A model generated the notes under the pieces. It was not told the origin of the DNA. It searched no databases and saw only the letters and a program-made list of their open reading frames with translations. From Solihabitans fulvus (lineage in GTDB: Bacteria > Actinomycetota > Actinomycetes > Mycobacteriales > Pseudonocardiaceae), in assembly GCF_008386585.1 (NCBI RefSeq), contig NZ_VUOB01000022.1, forward strand, positions 186,001 through 250,000: a DNA stretch of 64,000 nucleotides, in the 5' to 3' direction. Of this stretch, positions 39,598-49,153 are shown in pieces. A program made the translations under genes and the position numbers. The stretch's first letter is position 1. Each line of letters begins with the position of its first letter.

Positions 39598-40485
39598 TCA
39601 GTGCTCGCCGGGCAGCGCGAACCGGCCGTCGCCGGTCTGCTCCACCAGGCCGTCCACCAGCAGCGAGTGCAGGCATCGCTCGCGCTGGCCGCCGTCGGGC
39701 CAGACGATGTCGAGCTTCGCCTTGAACACCGGCTCGCTGGTGTCCCGCAACACGTCCAGCAGCAGGCCGCGCACCTGACGGTCGGTGCCGGCGAAGCGCT
39801 GCACGGCCTTGGCCGGGCCCGCGTACGCCGGTCGGCCCGCGCGCTGCCACGCGCAGTCGGCGAACACCGGGCAGTCCGCGCAGCGGGGCGAGCGGGCGGT
39901 GCAGACCAGCGCGCCCAGCTCCATCAGCGCGGCGGAGTACCTGGCCGCGACGGACTGCTCGGCCGGCAGGATCGCCTCGACGTCCGCCAGATCCCTCGTG
40001 GTGGACGGCGGTCCCGCGTCGCCGGCACCGTGCACGGCCCTGGCCACCACCCGCCGCACGTTGGTGTCCACCACGGGACAGCGCCTGCCGTAGGCGAACG
40101 CGGCCACGGCCCGCGCGGTGTACGCGCCGATGCCGGGCAGCGCGAGCAGGGTGTCCACGTCGGCGGGCACGACGTCGCCGTGGTGCTCGGCGATCGCGCC
40201 TGCCGCGGCGTGTAGCCGCAGCGCGCGCCTCGGGTAGCCGAGCTTGCCCCAGGCGCGCAGCACCTCGCCCTGGCTGGCGCGCGCCATGTCCGAGGGCAGC
40301 GGCCACCTGGCCAGCCACTCGTGCCAGATCGGCTCGACCCTGGCGACCGGCGTCTGCTGCAACATGATCTCGCTGACCAGCACACCCCACGCGGTGCACT
40401 CCGGTCGGCGCCACGGCAGGTCACGGGCGGTGTCGGCGAACCAGTCCAGCAGGAGATCTGCGTCCACGCTCATAGTGGTCGCCAT
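39598..40485 (-). CDS. mutY: A/G-specific adenine glycosylase
   Basis: MutY removes adenine paired with 8-oxoguanine. The 295-residue protein has EIMLQQTPVARVEP, the helix-hairpin-helix LPGIGAYTARAVAAFAYG, the catalytic Asp in VVDTNVRRV and a [4Fe-4S] ligand set Cys-x6-Cys-x2-Cys-x5-Cys (about residues 195-212), then a short NUDIX-like C-terminal part. GGGAG overlaps the region before the first ATG; a second ATG 4 codons later is possible. It lies 12 bases after the carbonic anhydrase stop on the same strand. Confidence 0.95.
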   Translation of the reverse strand: MATTMSVDADLLLDWFADTARDLPWRRPECTAWGVLVSEIMLQQTPVARVEPIWHEWLARWPLPSDMARASQGEVLRAWGKLGYPRRALRLHAAAGAIAEHHGDVVPADVDTLLALPGIGAYTARAVAAFAYGRRCPVVDTNVRRVVARAVHGAGDAGPPSTTRDLADVEAILPAEQSVAARYSAALMELGALVCTARSPRCADCPVFADCAWQRAGRPAYAGPAKAVQRFAGTDRQVRGLLLDVLRDTSEPVFKAKLDIVWPDGGQRERCLHSLLVDGLVEQTGDGRFALPGEH

Positions 40486-40497
40486 TCTCCCAGCGGG

Positions 40498-40989
40498 TCA
40501 GTCGACCTCGCGCAGGTCCCCGTTCGAGACGTCGTAGACGAAGCCGCGCACGCTGTCGGTGTGCGGCACGTACGGGCTGTGTCGCACCCGGTTCACCGAG
40601 CCGCGCACGCTGTCGGCGACATCGCGGAACGCCTCGACGGCCCAGGTCGGGCGGAGCCCGGTGTCGCGCTCCAGCTCGTCCTTGAAGCCGTCCTCGGTGA
40701 CCATCGACAGGCCGCAGTCGGTGTGCTGGACGACCAGCACCTCGCGGGTGCCGAGCTTGCGCTGGCTCAGCGCGAGCGACCGGAGCATGTCGTCGGTGAC
40801 CACGCCGCCCGCGTTGCGCAGCACGTGCACCTCGCCGTGTTCCAGGCCGAACATCTCGAACACCTGGATGCGGGCGTCCATGCAGGTCAGGATCGCCACG
40901 TGCAGGGTGGGGCGGGGAGACGAATGGTCTCCGTGGATCAGCGCGCCGAGTTCGGCGTTGCGCTTGAGCAGGATGTCGATCGCAGTCAT
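40498..40989 (-). CDS. Beta-class carbonic anhydrase
   Basis: The enzyme interconverts carbon dioxide and bicarbonate. The 163-residue protein has zinc and dyad residues LTCMDARI (Cys, Asp, Arg) and QHTDCGLSM (His, Cys). At 163 residues it resembles the short Rv1284-type enzyme more than the about 207-residue Rv3588c found at this position in M. tuberculosis. GGAGGTGG precedes the ATG. It probably forms an operon with mutY. Confidence 0.93.
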   Translation of the reverse strand: MTAIDILLKRNAELGALIHGDHSSPRPTLHVAILTCMDARIQVFEMFGLEHGEVHVLRNAGGVVTDDMLRSLALSQRKLGTREVLVVQHTDCGLSMVTEDGFKDELERDTGLRPTWAVEAFRDVADSVRGSVNRVRHSPYVPHTDSVRGFVYDVSNGDLREVD

Positions 40990-41174
40990 GACCACCTCCG
41001 GGCGTTCGTTCTCCAGTGGTAGCCGCGCGATGCGGCGGTCCGGTGTGCTGGGTCCCCGTTCCGGGGATGTAACCCGGAAAGTGCGCGCAAGACAATGCCG
41101 CTTGACCGAAATCACGTGCGGACACGACCTGATCAGGTGACACCTGGTTACGCCGCTCGGCGCAACACGGGGCC

Positions 41175-41180
41175 TACCGT
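41175..41180 (+). promoter_or_regulatory. Leaderless -10 element, TACCGT
   Basis: TACCGT is 6 bases before the ATG at 41187. Confidence 0.6.
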
Positions 41181-41186
41181 CCGCGT

Positions 41187-41885
41187 ATGCCCGAGCGTTC
41201 AGACTCGCTGCCGCCGTCGGTGTACTGGCGTCGACGCGCGATGGCGTTCGGCCTCTCGCTGCTGGCCCTGGTCGGCCTCGCCTGGCTGATCGGCGCCTTG
41301 GTGGGGGCCTTGATCGGCAAGGTCGAGTCCTACTCGCCGCAGGGCGTCGCGAACCAGCTGTCCGTGGCGGCCTCGGCCTCGCCGACCTCGACACCGTCGC
41401 CGTCGCCTTCGCCGTCGAGCTCGGTCCCGCCGCCGGCCAACGCGGCCGCCGGCCAGTCGCCTTCGAGCCCGCCCCCGCCGCCCGGCCCGCCGCAGCCCTG
41501 CCCCGACGCGGTGCTGAAGGTGACCGCCGAGGCCGACCATCCCGAGTACCAGGTCGGCCAGCGGCCCGGTTTCAAGATCGTCATCGGCAACACGGGACCG
41601 GTGGCGTGCACCAGGGAGATCGGGCGGCACCTGCGCGAGCTGGTGGTCAGCTCGGCGGACGGCGCGACGCGGCTGTGGTCGAGCAGCGACTGCTACAACA
41701 CCGACGGCGACGAGCTGCGCATCCTGCATCCCGGCGAGCAGTTCGCCTACGGCCTCGACTGGTCGGGGCTCACCTCGGCGCCCGGCTGCCGGGACAAGCA
41801 CAACCGGGTGCCGGCGGGCGACTACCTGCTCACCGCGAAGCTCGGACAGCTGGCCGGCACGCCGATCGCGTTCCGCTTCAACTGA
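41187..41885 (+). CDS. Single-pass membrane protein with Pro/Ser linker (Rv3587c-like)
   Basis: The 232-residue protein has one membrane segment (about 21-43), a Ser/Pro-rich extracellular linker (about 62-105) and a globular beta domain of about 125 residues with four cysteines that could form two disulfides (PQPCPDAV, GPVACTREI, SSDCYNT, APGCRDK). It matches the place and layout of Rv3587c. Function unknown. Confidence 0.8.
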   Translation: MPERSDSLPPSVYWRRRAMAFGLSLLALVGLAWLIGALVGALIGKVESYSPQGVANQLSVAASASPTSTPSPSPSPSSSVPPPANAAAGQSPSSPPPPPGPPQPCPDAVLKVTAEADHPEYQVGQRPGFKIVIGNTGPVACTREIGRHLRELVVSSADGATRLWSSSDCYNTDGDELRILHPGEQFAYGLDWSGLTSAPGCRDKHNRVPAGDYLLTAKLGQLAGTPIAFRFN

Positions 41886-41941
41886 GAGCTGAGACCTGAG
41901 AGCCGAGACCTAGGAGCCGAGGGTCGGGCGGAGCCCCTCGG
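41886..41941. terminator. Short tandem repeat and hairpin between converging genes
   Basis: A 14-base unit (GAGAGCTGAGACCT) is repeated about two and a half times, then CCGAGGG (41917-41923) and CCCTCGG (41935-41941) form a 7-bp hairpin. It lies between the converging membrane-protein and LacI genes and may terminate both. Confidence 0.5.
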
Positions 41942-41946
41942 ACTGC

Positions 41947-43047
41947 CTACGGGCCGAACCAGCGTTCCTCGGCGCCGCGCGGCGGGCCGGCGGTGCTGCC
42001 GAGGATCAGCTCGGTGCCCAGCGTGACGGTGCGGGGACGGGTGCGCTCGTGCGCGTCCAGCAGCAGCTTGCCGGCCGCGCGGCCCTTCTCGAGCACGGGC
42101 TGGCGGACCGTGGTCAGCCCGGCGCGCTCGGCCTCGTGGATGCCGTCGAACCCCGTGATGGTGAGGTCCTGCGGCACGCGGAGGCCGCGCCGCCGCGCCT
42201 CGTTCAACGCGCCGAGCGCGAGGATGTCCGAGGTGCAGATCAGGGCGGTGATGCCGGGATCGCGGTCGAGGATCTGGGCGGCGGCCGACGCGCCACAGCT
42301 CGTGTTGTGGTCGAACCGCTCGACGACGGGCACCTGGGCCCAGTCGACGCCCGCCGAGGCGAACGCGGCGGCGAGGCCGGCGAGCCGGGACCGCTGCACG
42401 TGGAAGTGCGCGGCCCGCTGGCGGTCCGGCGGCACGAAGCCGTCGTTGCGGTCCCTGGCCAGCCGCATGCACACCACGCCGATGCGCCGGTGGCCCAGTT
42501 CGATCAGGTGGTTGGCGACCTGGGTGATCGCGGCCTCGTCGTCGATGCCGACCCGGTCGACGGAGGCCAGCTCCGGCTGGTCGCAGACGACGGTCGGCAC
42601 GGGCCGTTCGAGCACGGCGGCCAGGTGCGGGTCGTCGTCCGGCACGGAGTAGACGACGAAGCCGTCGACGCCGGCGCGGTGCACCGAGGCGACGTCCTCC
42701 TTCTCCGGGTTGGCCGGCACCAGCAGCAGGCCCTGGTTGGCGTCCTCGCAGGCCAGCGCCAGCCCCTCGAGGAAGCCGATGGCCGCGGGGTCGCGGAAGG
42801 CGTAGGAGAGGTTCTCGGTGAGCAGCAGCCCGACCGCGCCGGCCTTCCTGGTGCGCAGCGAGCGCGCCACCGGGTCGGGACCGGGATAGCCCAGCCGCCG
42901 CGCCGTCTCGAGTACCCTCCGTCGCAGCTCGGGTGAGAGCTGGTCGGGGCGGTTGTACGCGTTGGACACCGTTGTCCGAGACACGCCCAGCTCGGCGGCC
43001 AGTGAAGCCAGCGTCGCGGGGCGCCGCACATGCATTGACCGCGCCAT
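41947..43047 (-). CDS. LacI-family transcriptional regulator 1
   Basis: The 366-residue regulator has the LacI helix-turn-helix (ATLASLAAELGVSRTTVSNAYNRPDQLSPE, about 10-38), the hinge and a periplasmic-binding-like effector domain ending GTELILGSTAGPP. Its ligand is unknown, probably a sugar. The ATG at 43047 is set by TACGGT 6 bases upstream. Three dyads lie upstream, one between -10 and -35, suggesting self-regulation. It reads away from the transport operon. Confidence 0.92.
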   Translation of the reverse strand: MARSMHVRRPATLASLAAELGVSRTTVSNAYNRPDQLSPELRRRVLETARRLGYPGPDPVARSLRTRKAGAVGLLLTENLSYAFRDPAAIGFLEGLALACEDANQGLLLVPANPEKEDVASVHRAGVDGFVVYSVPDDDPHLAAVLERPVPTVVCDQPELASVDRVGIDDEAAITQVANHLIELGHRRIGVVCMRLARDRNDGFVPPDRQRAAHFHVQRSRLAGLAAAFASAGVDWAQVPVVERFDHNTSCGASAAAQILDRDPGITALICTSDILALGALNEARRRGLRVPQDLTITGFDGIHEAERAGLTTVRQPVLEKGRAAGKLLLDAHERTRPRTVTLGTELILGSTAGPPRGAEERWFGP

Positions 43048-43053
43048 GCAGAG

Positions 43054-43059
43054 ACCGTA
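43054..43059 (-). promoter_or_regulatory. Leaderless -10 element, TACGGT
   Basis: On the minus strand TACGGT is 6 bases before the ATG at 43047. Confidence 0.55.
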
Positions 43060-43061
43060 AC

Positions 43062-43072
43062 GGTTCAGAACC
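43062..43072. promoter_or_regulatory. Dyad GGTTCAGAACC, candidate self-operator
   Basis: An 11-base palindrome around a central base lies directly upstream of the -10 element of LacI regulator 1, where bound protein would block RNA polymerase. Confidence 0.45.
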
Positions 43073-43120
43073 AATACGAGAAGCGCAGGTGATGCGCGTC
43101 CCTCAAATGTCCCATCGGTG

Positions 43121-43141
43121 CTGTTCAGGGGATGTGAACAG
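43121..43141. promoter_or_regulatory. Dyad CTGTTCA-N7-TGAACAG
   Basis: Perfect 7-bp arms flank a 7-base spacer about 75 bases upstream of LacI regulator 1. The regulator that would bind is unknown. Confidence 0.45.
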
Positions 43142-43149
43142 TCAAGAAG

Positions 43150-43163
43150 TTGGTCCAGACCAA
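43150..43163. promoter_or_regulatory. DasR-like site TTGGTCCAGACCAA
   Basis: The palindrome resembles the DasR element I recall (ACTGGTCTAGACCACT): the core TGGTCYAGACCA is kept. DasR is the GlcNAc-responsive regulator of aminosugar uptake. The site lies about 100 bases upstream of LacI regulator 1 and 17 bases past the stop of LacI regulator 2. Confidence 0.45.
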
Positions 43164-43179
43164 TTGGCCAAAACGAGGG

Positions 43180-44262
43180 TTACCGTGGTGCCGAGGTTGA
43201 CTCCCGGAGCACCAGCCTCGGGCGGAACACCCTGGTGTAGTTGCCGGAGGGGCGCCGCCGGTCCGGATCGAGGCGGTGCACGAGTTCGTCGACGGCCGCG
43301 GCGGCCATCTCCTCGATCGGCTGGGCCAGCGTGGTCAGCGCCGGGGACGAGTACGCGGCGAGCGGGATGTCGTCGAAGCCGACCACGGACAGGTCGCCAG
43401 GCACCGAAAGGCCGCGCTGGTGCGCCTCCCGCAGCACCCCGAGCGCCATGTGGTCCGAGGAGCAGATCACGGCCGTCGGGCGCACGGTGTCCAGCAGTTC
43501 GGCCACCGCCGTGCCGCCGCCCTCCGCGCCGAACGGCGCGTGCGCGACGAACTCCGCGTCGGCCGGCAGCCCGTGCTCCTCGAGCGCGGCGGCCCAGCCC
43601 GCGCGCTTGAGCCGGGACGGCAGCGAGCGGGCCGGGCCGGACACGAAGCCGATCCGCCGGTGCCCAAGCTCGATCAGGTGCCTGGTCGCGGTGTATCCGG
43701 CCAGCTGCTCGTCGACCGTCACGTCCGGCACGTCCAGCGCCGGGGTCGCGCCGTTGAGGAAGACCATCTGCACGCCGTCGTCGAGCAGCTTGGCGTAGTA
43801 GCTCGGCCGGGGCGCCTCGCCGACGGGCACCTCGACGTTGGTGATCTCGGGGGACACGAACACCATGCCCTCGACGCCGCGCGCCAGCAGCATGCGGACG
43901 TACTCCTCCTCGCCCATCGCGGCCTCGCCCATCGCGGCGCCGGACCCGTTGCCGTTGTCGCGGCGCACGCTGGCGGCGCGGGTGTTGCACAGCAGCGAGG
44001 AGTAGCCGAGCCGGGCGGCCCTGGTCTCCAGCGCCTCGGCGAAGGCGGGGAAGACCGGGTTGGACAGCTCGGGCACAAGCAGCCCGATCACCCCGGTCCG
44101 TTGCAGGGCACCGAGTCCGCGCGGGGTGTAGGGCAGCTCCGCGAGCACCCCGAGCACCCGCAGCCTGGTCTCCTCGTTGACCCCGGCCTTCCGGTTCAGC
44201 ACCCGGCTGACCGTCGAGATGCTCACCCCGGCTGCCCTGGCGATCTCGGCCAGACCGGACAC
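43180..44262 (-). CDS. LacI-family transcriptional regulator 2 (MalR-like)
   Basis: The 360-residue regulator begins VSGLAEIARAAGVSISTVSRVLNRKAGV, a standard LacI DNA-binding domain, and ends with the effector-domain block GDLSVVGFDDIPLAAYSSPALTTLAQP. It is divergent from the sugar-transport operon and is its likely repressor. GAGGGAGG lies 6 bases before the GTG. An insertion of about a dozen residues (GNGSGAAMGEAAMGEEEY) contains a tandem AAMGE repeat made by a 15-bp DNA duplication. Confidence 0.92.
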   Translation of the reverse strand: MSGLAEIARAAGVSISTVSRVLNRKAGVNEETRLRVLGVLAELPYTPRGLGALQRTGVIGLLVPELSNPVFPAFAEALETRAARLGYSSLLCNTRAASVRRDNGNGSGAAMGEAAMGEEEYVRMLLARGVEGMVFVSPEITNVEVPVGEAPRPSYYAKLLDDGVQMVFLNGATPALDVPDVTVDEQLAGYTATRHLIELGHRRIGFVSGPARSLPSRLKRAGWAAALEEHGLPADAEFVAHAPFGAEGGGTAVAELLDTVRPTAVICSSDHMALGVLREAHQRGLSVPGDLSVVGFDDIPLAAYSSPALTTLAQPIEEMAAAAVDELVHRLDPDRRRPSGNYTRVFRPRLVLRESTSAPR

Positions 44263-44437
44263 GACGGCCTCCCTCTCAACGGTCCCTGGCTCGCGTGCGG
44301 GCCAGTGTCGTGCACACGAGCCGGACGCGGTCGGCCCGAGCCTGCCGGTGACAGCAACTTTTTGCAAGAAGGCTCGCACCACACGGTCATGTCGTCCGGT
44401 CATGTGCCTCCGTTACGGCTTGGTTACGTCGAAAGCC

Positions 44438-44465
44438 TTGACCGAGGGACACGTTCGGGTATGAA
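44438..44465 (+). promoter_or_regulatory. Promoter of the sugar-transport operon
   Basis: TTGACC (44438-44443) and TATGAA (44460-44465) are separated by 16 bases, a good sigma-70-type match. Transcription would start near 44472, leaving a leader of about 90 bases. Confidence 0.55.
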
Positions 44466-44477
44466 ATCCGCGTCAGC

Positions 44478-44497
44478 CTTGACGCAAATCCTTGCAA
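44478..44497. promoter_or_regulatory. Possible MalR-type operator
   Basis: CTTGACGCAAATCCTTGCAA holds two CTTG-x-CAA-like elements just past the predicted transcription start. TTTTTGCAAGAA at about 44359-44370 is a related sequence. MalR sites in Streptomyces are CTTGCA-rich as I recall; the match is only approximate. Confidence 0.3.
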
Positions 44498-44559
44498 CGC
44501 CCCGGTCCTCGACCACCAGCGGGACGCGGACCGGCCAGCAGGAGGGAACGACAGCAACG

Positions 44560-45834
44560 ATGCGACGTAACACCCTCACGGCAAACATCCTCAAAGCGGC
44601 AGCGGCCGGAGTTGCCGGCGCGCTCGTGCTCACCGCCTGCGGCGGTGGCGGCACCGCCACCAGCGGCGCCGACTCCGGCAAGGTCGTCTTCTGGGACACC
44701 AGCGGCCCCAGCGAGACCCCGGTGTTCAAGAAGATCGCCGAAGCGTGCGCCAGCAAGGGTGGCTACCAGGTCGACGTGCAGCAGGTCGCCTTCGACCAGG
44801 CGCTGAACAACTACAAGACCGCGGCGCAGGGCGGGCAAGGCCCCGACGTGTTCCGGTCCGAGGTCGCCTGGGTCTCCCAGCTGGCCAAGAACGGCCTGAT
44901 CCAGGACCTGTCCGGGACCGACCTGGCCAAGGACACCAGCGACTTCCTCGACGTGCCACTGGGTTCCACCAAGTACGAGGGCAAGAGCTACGGCGTCCCG
45001 CAGGTCACCGACTCGCTCGCCCTGATGTACAACAAGAAGCTGCTCGCCGACGCCGGCGTCACCCCGCCGAAGACGTGGGACGAGCTGAAGTCCGCTGCCG
45101 CGAAGCTCGGCGGCGAGAAGTCCTTCTTCCTCAACAACGACGCCTACTACGCGCTGCCGTTCCTCTACGGCGCCGGCGGCGACCTGCTGGACACCTCGGC
45201 CAAGAAGATCGTGGTCAACTCGGCCCAGAACGTGCAGGGCCTCCAGGTCGCGAAGGGCCTGCTCGACGCGAAGGCCGCGCAGACCGCGCTCGACCCTGGC
45301 AACTCCTACAACAACATGCAGGCCGCATTCTCCTCTGGCCAGGTCGCGATGGTCGTCAACGGCCCGTGGTCGGTCGCCGACTACCTCAAGGGCGACGCGT
45401 TCAAGGACAAGACAAACCTCGGCATCGCACCGGTGCCCGGCGCGACCGCCGGCAAGGGCAGCGCCCCGGTCGGCGGCCACGACTACGTGATCCGCCAGGG
45501 CACCAAGGCGAAGGACTCCTCGGTCAAGTTCGTCCAGTGCATGAGCACGGTCGAGTCGCAGGCGCAGGTCGCCAAGGAGCTCGGGCTGCTGCCGACCAGG
45601 AAGTCGGCCTACGACAACGCGGACGTGCAGGCGCAGCCGACCGTGACCGCGTTCAAGCCGGTGATCACGCAGGCGCACTCCCGCCCGTGGATCCCCGAGG
45701 GCGGCCAGCTCTTCGACCCGCTCAAGACCGCCTACGCGGACGTCCTCGCCGGCAAGAAGGACCCCAAGGTCGCGCTGGACGAGGTCGCCAAGGCCTACAA
45801 GGACCAGGTCGTCACCGACTACGCCATCGGCTGA
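44560..45834 (+). CDS. Carbohydrate ABC transporter substrate-binding lipoprotein (maltose type)
   Basis: The 424-residue protein has a lipoprotein signal with lipobox LTAC (Cys27) and a group 1 binding-protein fold: VVFWDTSGPSETPVFKKI, DVFRSEVAWVSQLAKNGLIQDLS, GVPQVTDSLALMYNKKLLADAGV, AMVVNGPWSVADYL and PVGGHDYVIRQGTK, close to maltose/maltodextrin and trehalose-type proteins. The exact sugar cannot be read from sequence. GGAGGG precedes the ATG. A strong hairpin separates it from the permease genes. Confidence 0.93.
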   Translation: MRRNTLTANILKAAAAGVAGALVLTACGGGGTATSGADSGKVVFWDTSGPSETPVFKKIAEACASKGGYQVDVQQVAFDQALNNYKTAAQGGQGPDVFRSEVAWVSQLAKNGLIQDLSGTDLAKDTSDFLDVPLGSTKYEGKSYGVPQVTDSLALMYNKKLLADAGVTPPKTWDELKSAAAKLGGEKSFFLNNDAYYALPFLYGAGGDLLDTSAKKIVVNSAQNVQGLQVAKGLLDAKAAQTALDPGNSYNNMQAAFSSGQVAMVVNGPWSVADYLKGDAFKDKTNLGIAPVPGATAGKGSAPVGGHDYVIRQGTKAKDSSVKFVQCMSTVESQAQVAKELGLLPTRKSAYDNADVQAQPTVTAFKPVITQAHSRPWIPEGGQLFDPLKTAYADVLAGKKDPKVALDEVAKAYKDQVVTDYAIG

Positions 45835-45840
45835 TCTGGT

Positions 45841-45875
45841 GGGCGGTTTCCGTTGCCACACAACGGAAACCGCCC
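45841..45875 (+). terminator. Intra-operon hairpin after the binding-protein gene
   Basis: GGGCGGTTTCCGTTG (45841-45855) pairs perfectly with CAACGGAAACCGCCC (45861-45875): 15 bp and a 5-base loop, starting 6 bases after the stop. With no T-run and a permease gene 18 bases on, it may act as an attenuator or mRNA stabiliser that keeps binding protein in excess over permease. Confidence 0.75.
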
Positions 45876-45893
45876 GCCGTGAAGGAGAGTGCG

Positions 45894-46811
45894 GTGCGCA
45901 GGTTCCTCGATCGGCACTGGTACGCCTACGCGATGGTGCTGCCCGTCGTGGTGGTCATCGCGGTCCTCGTGCTCTATCCGTTGGCGCAGGGCGTCTACTT
46001 CACCTTCACCAACATCAACGAGGCGAACATCGCCAACCCGGTGCTGGACCGCGCGGCCAGCTACGTCGGCGTCGGCTTCCGCAACTACCTGAAGGTGCTG
46101 TCCGGGGACTCCAGCTACGGCGCGTTCTGGTCGACGCTGCTGCGCACCCTCGTGTGGACCTTCGGCTGCGTGTTCTGCCACTACACGGTCGGCCTCGGCC
46201 TGGCCATGCTGCTCAACCGCCAGGTGCGCGGCAGGGCGCTGTACCGAGTGCTGCTGATCGTGCCGTGGGCGGTGCCGGCGTTCATCAGCGCGTTCGCCTG
46301 GAAATACATGTTCAACGCGCAGTTCGGCATCGTCAACCAGGTGCTGCGGGCGGTCGGCCTGCCGGGACCGGTCTGGCTCGGCCAGTCCGACCTCGCGCTG
46401 CTCGCCGTCGTCATCGTGAACGTGTGGCTCGGCGTGCCGTTCATGATGGTGGCGCTGCTCGGTGGTCTCCAGTCGATCCCGGCCGACCTCTACGAGGCGG
46501 CCGAGATGGACGGTGCGACGCCGTGGCAGCGGTTCCGGCACGTGACGCTGCCCGGCCTGCGCTCGGTGTCCAGCACGGTGGTGCTGCTCGGCATCATCTG
46601 GACCTTCAACATGTTCCCGGTGATCTACCTGGTCACCGGGCAGAACCCGAACACCAGGATCCTGGTCACCTACGCCTTCGAGCGGTTCTTCGCCGGGGCG
46701 TCGCGGGACTACGCCATCGCGTGCACCTACGGCGTGCTGATCCTGTCCGTGCTGCTGGTGTTCGCCACGGTGTACCGGCGGGCGCTGCGCAAACAGGGGG
46801 AGGTGTGGTGA
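45894..46811 (+). CDS. Carbohydrate ABC transporter permease (MalF type)
   Basis: The 305-residue protein has six membrane segments and the EAA loop YEAAEMDGATPWQRFRHVTLPGL that docks on the ATPase. It has the short N-terminus of binding-protein-dependent sugar permeases. AAGGAGAG precedes the GTG. The partner permease begins one base after its stop. Confidence 0.94.
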   Translation: MRRFLDRHWYAYAMVLPVVVVIAVLVLYPLAQGVYFTFTNINEANIANPVLDRAASYVGVGFRNYLKVLSGDSSYGAFWSTLLRTLVWTFGCVFCHYTVGLGLAMLLNRQVRGRALYRVLLIVPWAVPAFISAFAWKYMFNAQFGIVNQVLRAVGLPGPVWLGQSDLALLAVVIVNVWLGVPFMMVALLGGLQSIPADLYEAAEMDGATPWQRFRHVTLPGLRSVSSTVVLLGIIWTFNMFPVIYLVTGQNPNTRILVTYAFERFFAGASRDYAIACTYGVLILSVLLVFATVYRRALRKQGEVW

Positions 46812-46812
46812 C

Positions 46813-47718
46813 GTGACCGTGGATGCCGCAGCGCTGCGGGTGGCGGCGCAGGCCGCGCGGACGAGGGTCGCCGGACGGCGGGGCAGGCGGTCCCGGCTGT
46901 CCAGCGTCGGCCTGCACGCGGCGCTGGTGCTCGCCGCGCTGATCGCCGTGTTCCCGGTGTTCTGGGTGCTGGTCACCTCGTTCAAGCCGGACTCGCGGGC
47001 GGTCGAGGCGACGCCGAAGCTGGTGGACCACTCCAGCCTGGACAACTACGCGGACGTGCTGTCCGGGGCCAAGGGCGACTTCCTCGCCTGGTTCGGCAAC
47101 TCCGTGCTGATCGCCCTGCTGACCACGGTGATCGCGGTGTTCCTTTCGGCGACCACCGGCTACGCGGTGAGCCGGTTCCGCTTTCCCGGGCTGCGGCCGC
47201 TGATGCTGTCCTTCCTGGTGATGCAGATGTTCCCGTTCGCGGTGCTGATCGTGCCGCTCTACAACATCCTGATCGCCATCGGGTTGCAGGGCACCAGCAT
47301 CGGCCTGGTGCTGGTGTACTGCACCACCGCGGTGCCGTTCTGCACCTACATGCTCAAGGGCTACTTCGACACGATCCCGTCGGACATCGACGAGGCGGGC
47401 CGGATGGACGGACTGTCGCCGTTCGGCGTGTTCTGGCGGCTGGTGCTGCCGCTGTCCACGCCGGGGCTCGCGGTCACCGCGTTCTACTCCTTCCTCACCG
47501 CGTGGGGCGAGGTCGCGTTCGCCTCGGCCTTCCTGTCGGCGTCGGACCAGTCCAAGACGCTCGCGGTGGGGTTGCAGGTGTTCGTGCAGCAGAACCGCAC
47601 GGAGTGGGGGCATCTCGCGGCCGCGTCGATCCTGGTCGCGATCCCCGCGGTGCTGGTCTTCTATCTGGTGCAGCGTTTCCTGGTGACCGGGCTGGCCTCG
47701 GGCAGCGTCAAGGGGTGA
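46813..47718 (+). CDS. Carbohydrate ABC transporter permease (MalG type)
   Basis: The 301-residue protein has a basic N-tail, six membrane segments and the EAA loop IDEAGRMDGLSPFGVFWRLVLPLSTPG. It forms the channel with the preceding permease. GGGGGAGG lies upstream of the GTG. Confidence 0.94.
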   Translation: MTVDAAALRVAAQAARTRVAGRRGRRSRLSSVGLHAALVLAALIAVFPVFWVLVTSFKPDSRAVEATPKLVDHSSLDNYADVLSGAKGDFLAWFGNSVLIALLTTVIAVFLSATTGYAVSRFRFPGLRPLMLSFLVMQMFPFAVLIVPLYNILIAIGLQGTSIGLVLVYCTTAVPFCTYMLKGYFDTIPSDIDEAGRMDGLSPFGVFWRLVLPLSTPGLAVTAFYSFLTAWGEVAFASAFLSASDQSKTLAVGLQVFVQQNRTEWGHLAAASILVAIPAVLVFYLVQRFLVTGLASGSVKG

Positions 47719-47772
47719 CCGGTTCGTCACCCTTGGCGGTCCACACCAATTCGGTGGCGGAGAGGTGTTCTC

Positions 47773-47784
47773 GTAAGCGCTTTC
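47773..47784. promoter_or_regulatory. LacI-type operator upstream of the ATPase gene
   Basis: GTAAGCGCTTTC has the perfect AAGCGCTT core with central CG that is typical of LacI-family and catabolite operators. It lies about 80 bases before the ATPase gene, which suggests that this gene has its own regulated promoter. Confidence 0.55.
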
Positions 47785-47862
47785 AATCGTTAGCTTTGCC
47801 GCAAACGCAGCGCGCGGCGCAGGGTTGCGCGGTTGGGCAGTGAGCAGTGAAAGGGATGCCCC

Positions 47863-48963
<1,101 letters not shown>

Positions 48964-48990
48964 GTTCGTTCCGTCCGGCAGTGACTCCGG

Positions 48991-49019
48991 TGGCCTCCGC
49001 CCGAACAGGGTGGGGGCCA
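48991..49019 (+). terminator. Terminator hairpin after the sugar ATPase gene
   Basis: TGGCCTCCGCCC (48991-49002) pairs with GGGTGGGGGCCA (49008-49019), 12 bp including two G-U pairs, with loop GAACA. Confidence 0.6.
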
Positions 49020-49153
49020 TCGGCCTTTGGTCGCGGTGCGTCGTGGGCGACGCCGTGGCTTGCATCGGCCTGCTGGTGTCCGCGTTGTCCGCATTGCGCC
49101 GGTGGGTGGCGGGGCTAACACCCGGTCGGTGGATTCTCGTCGGCACTCCGTTC

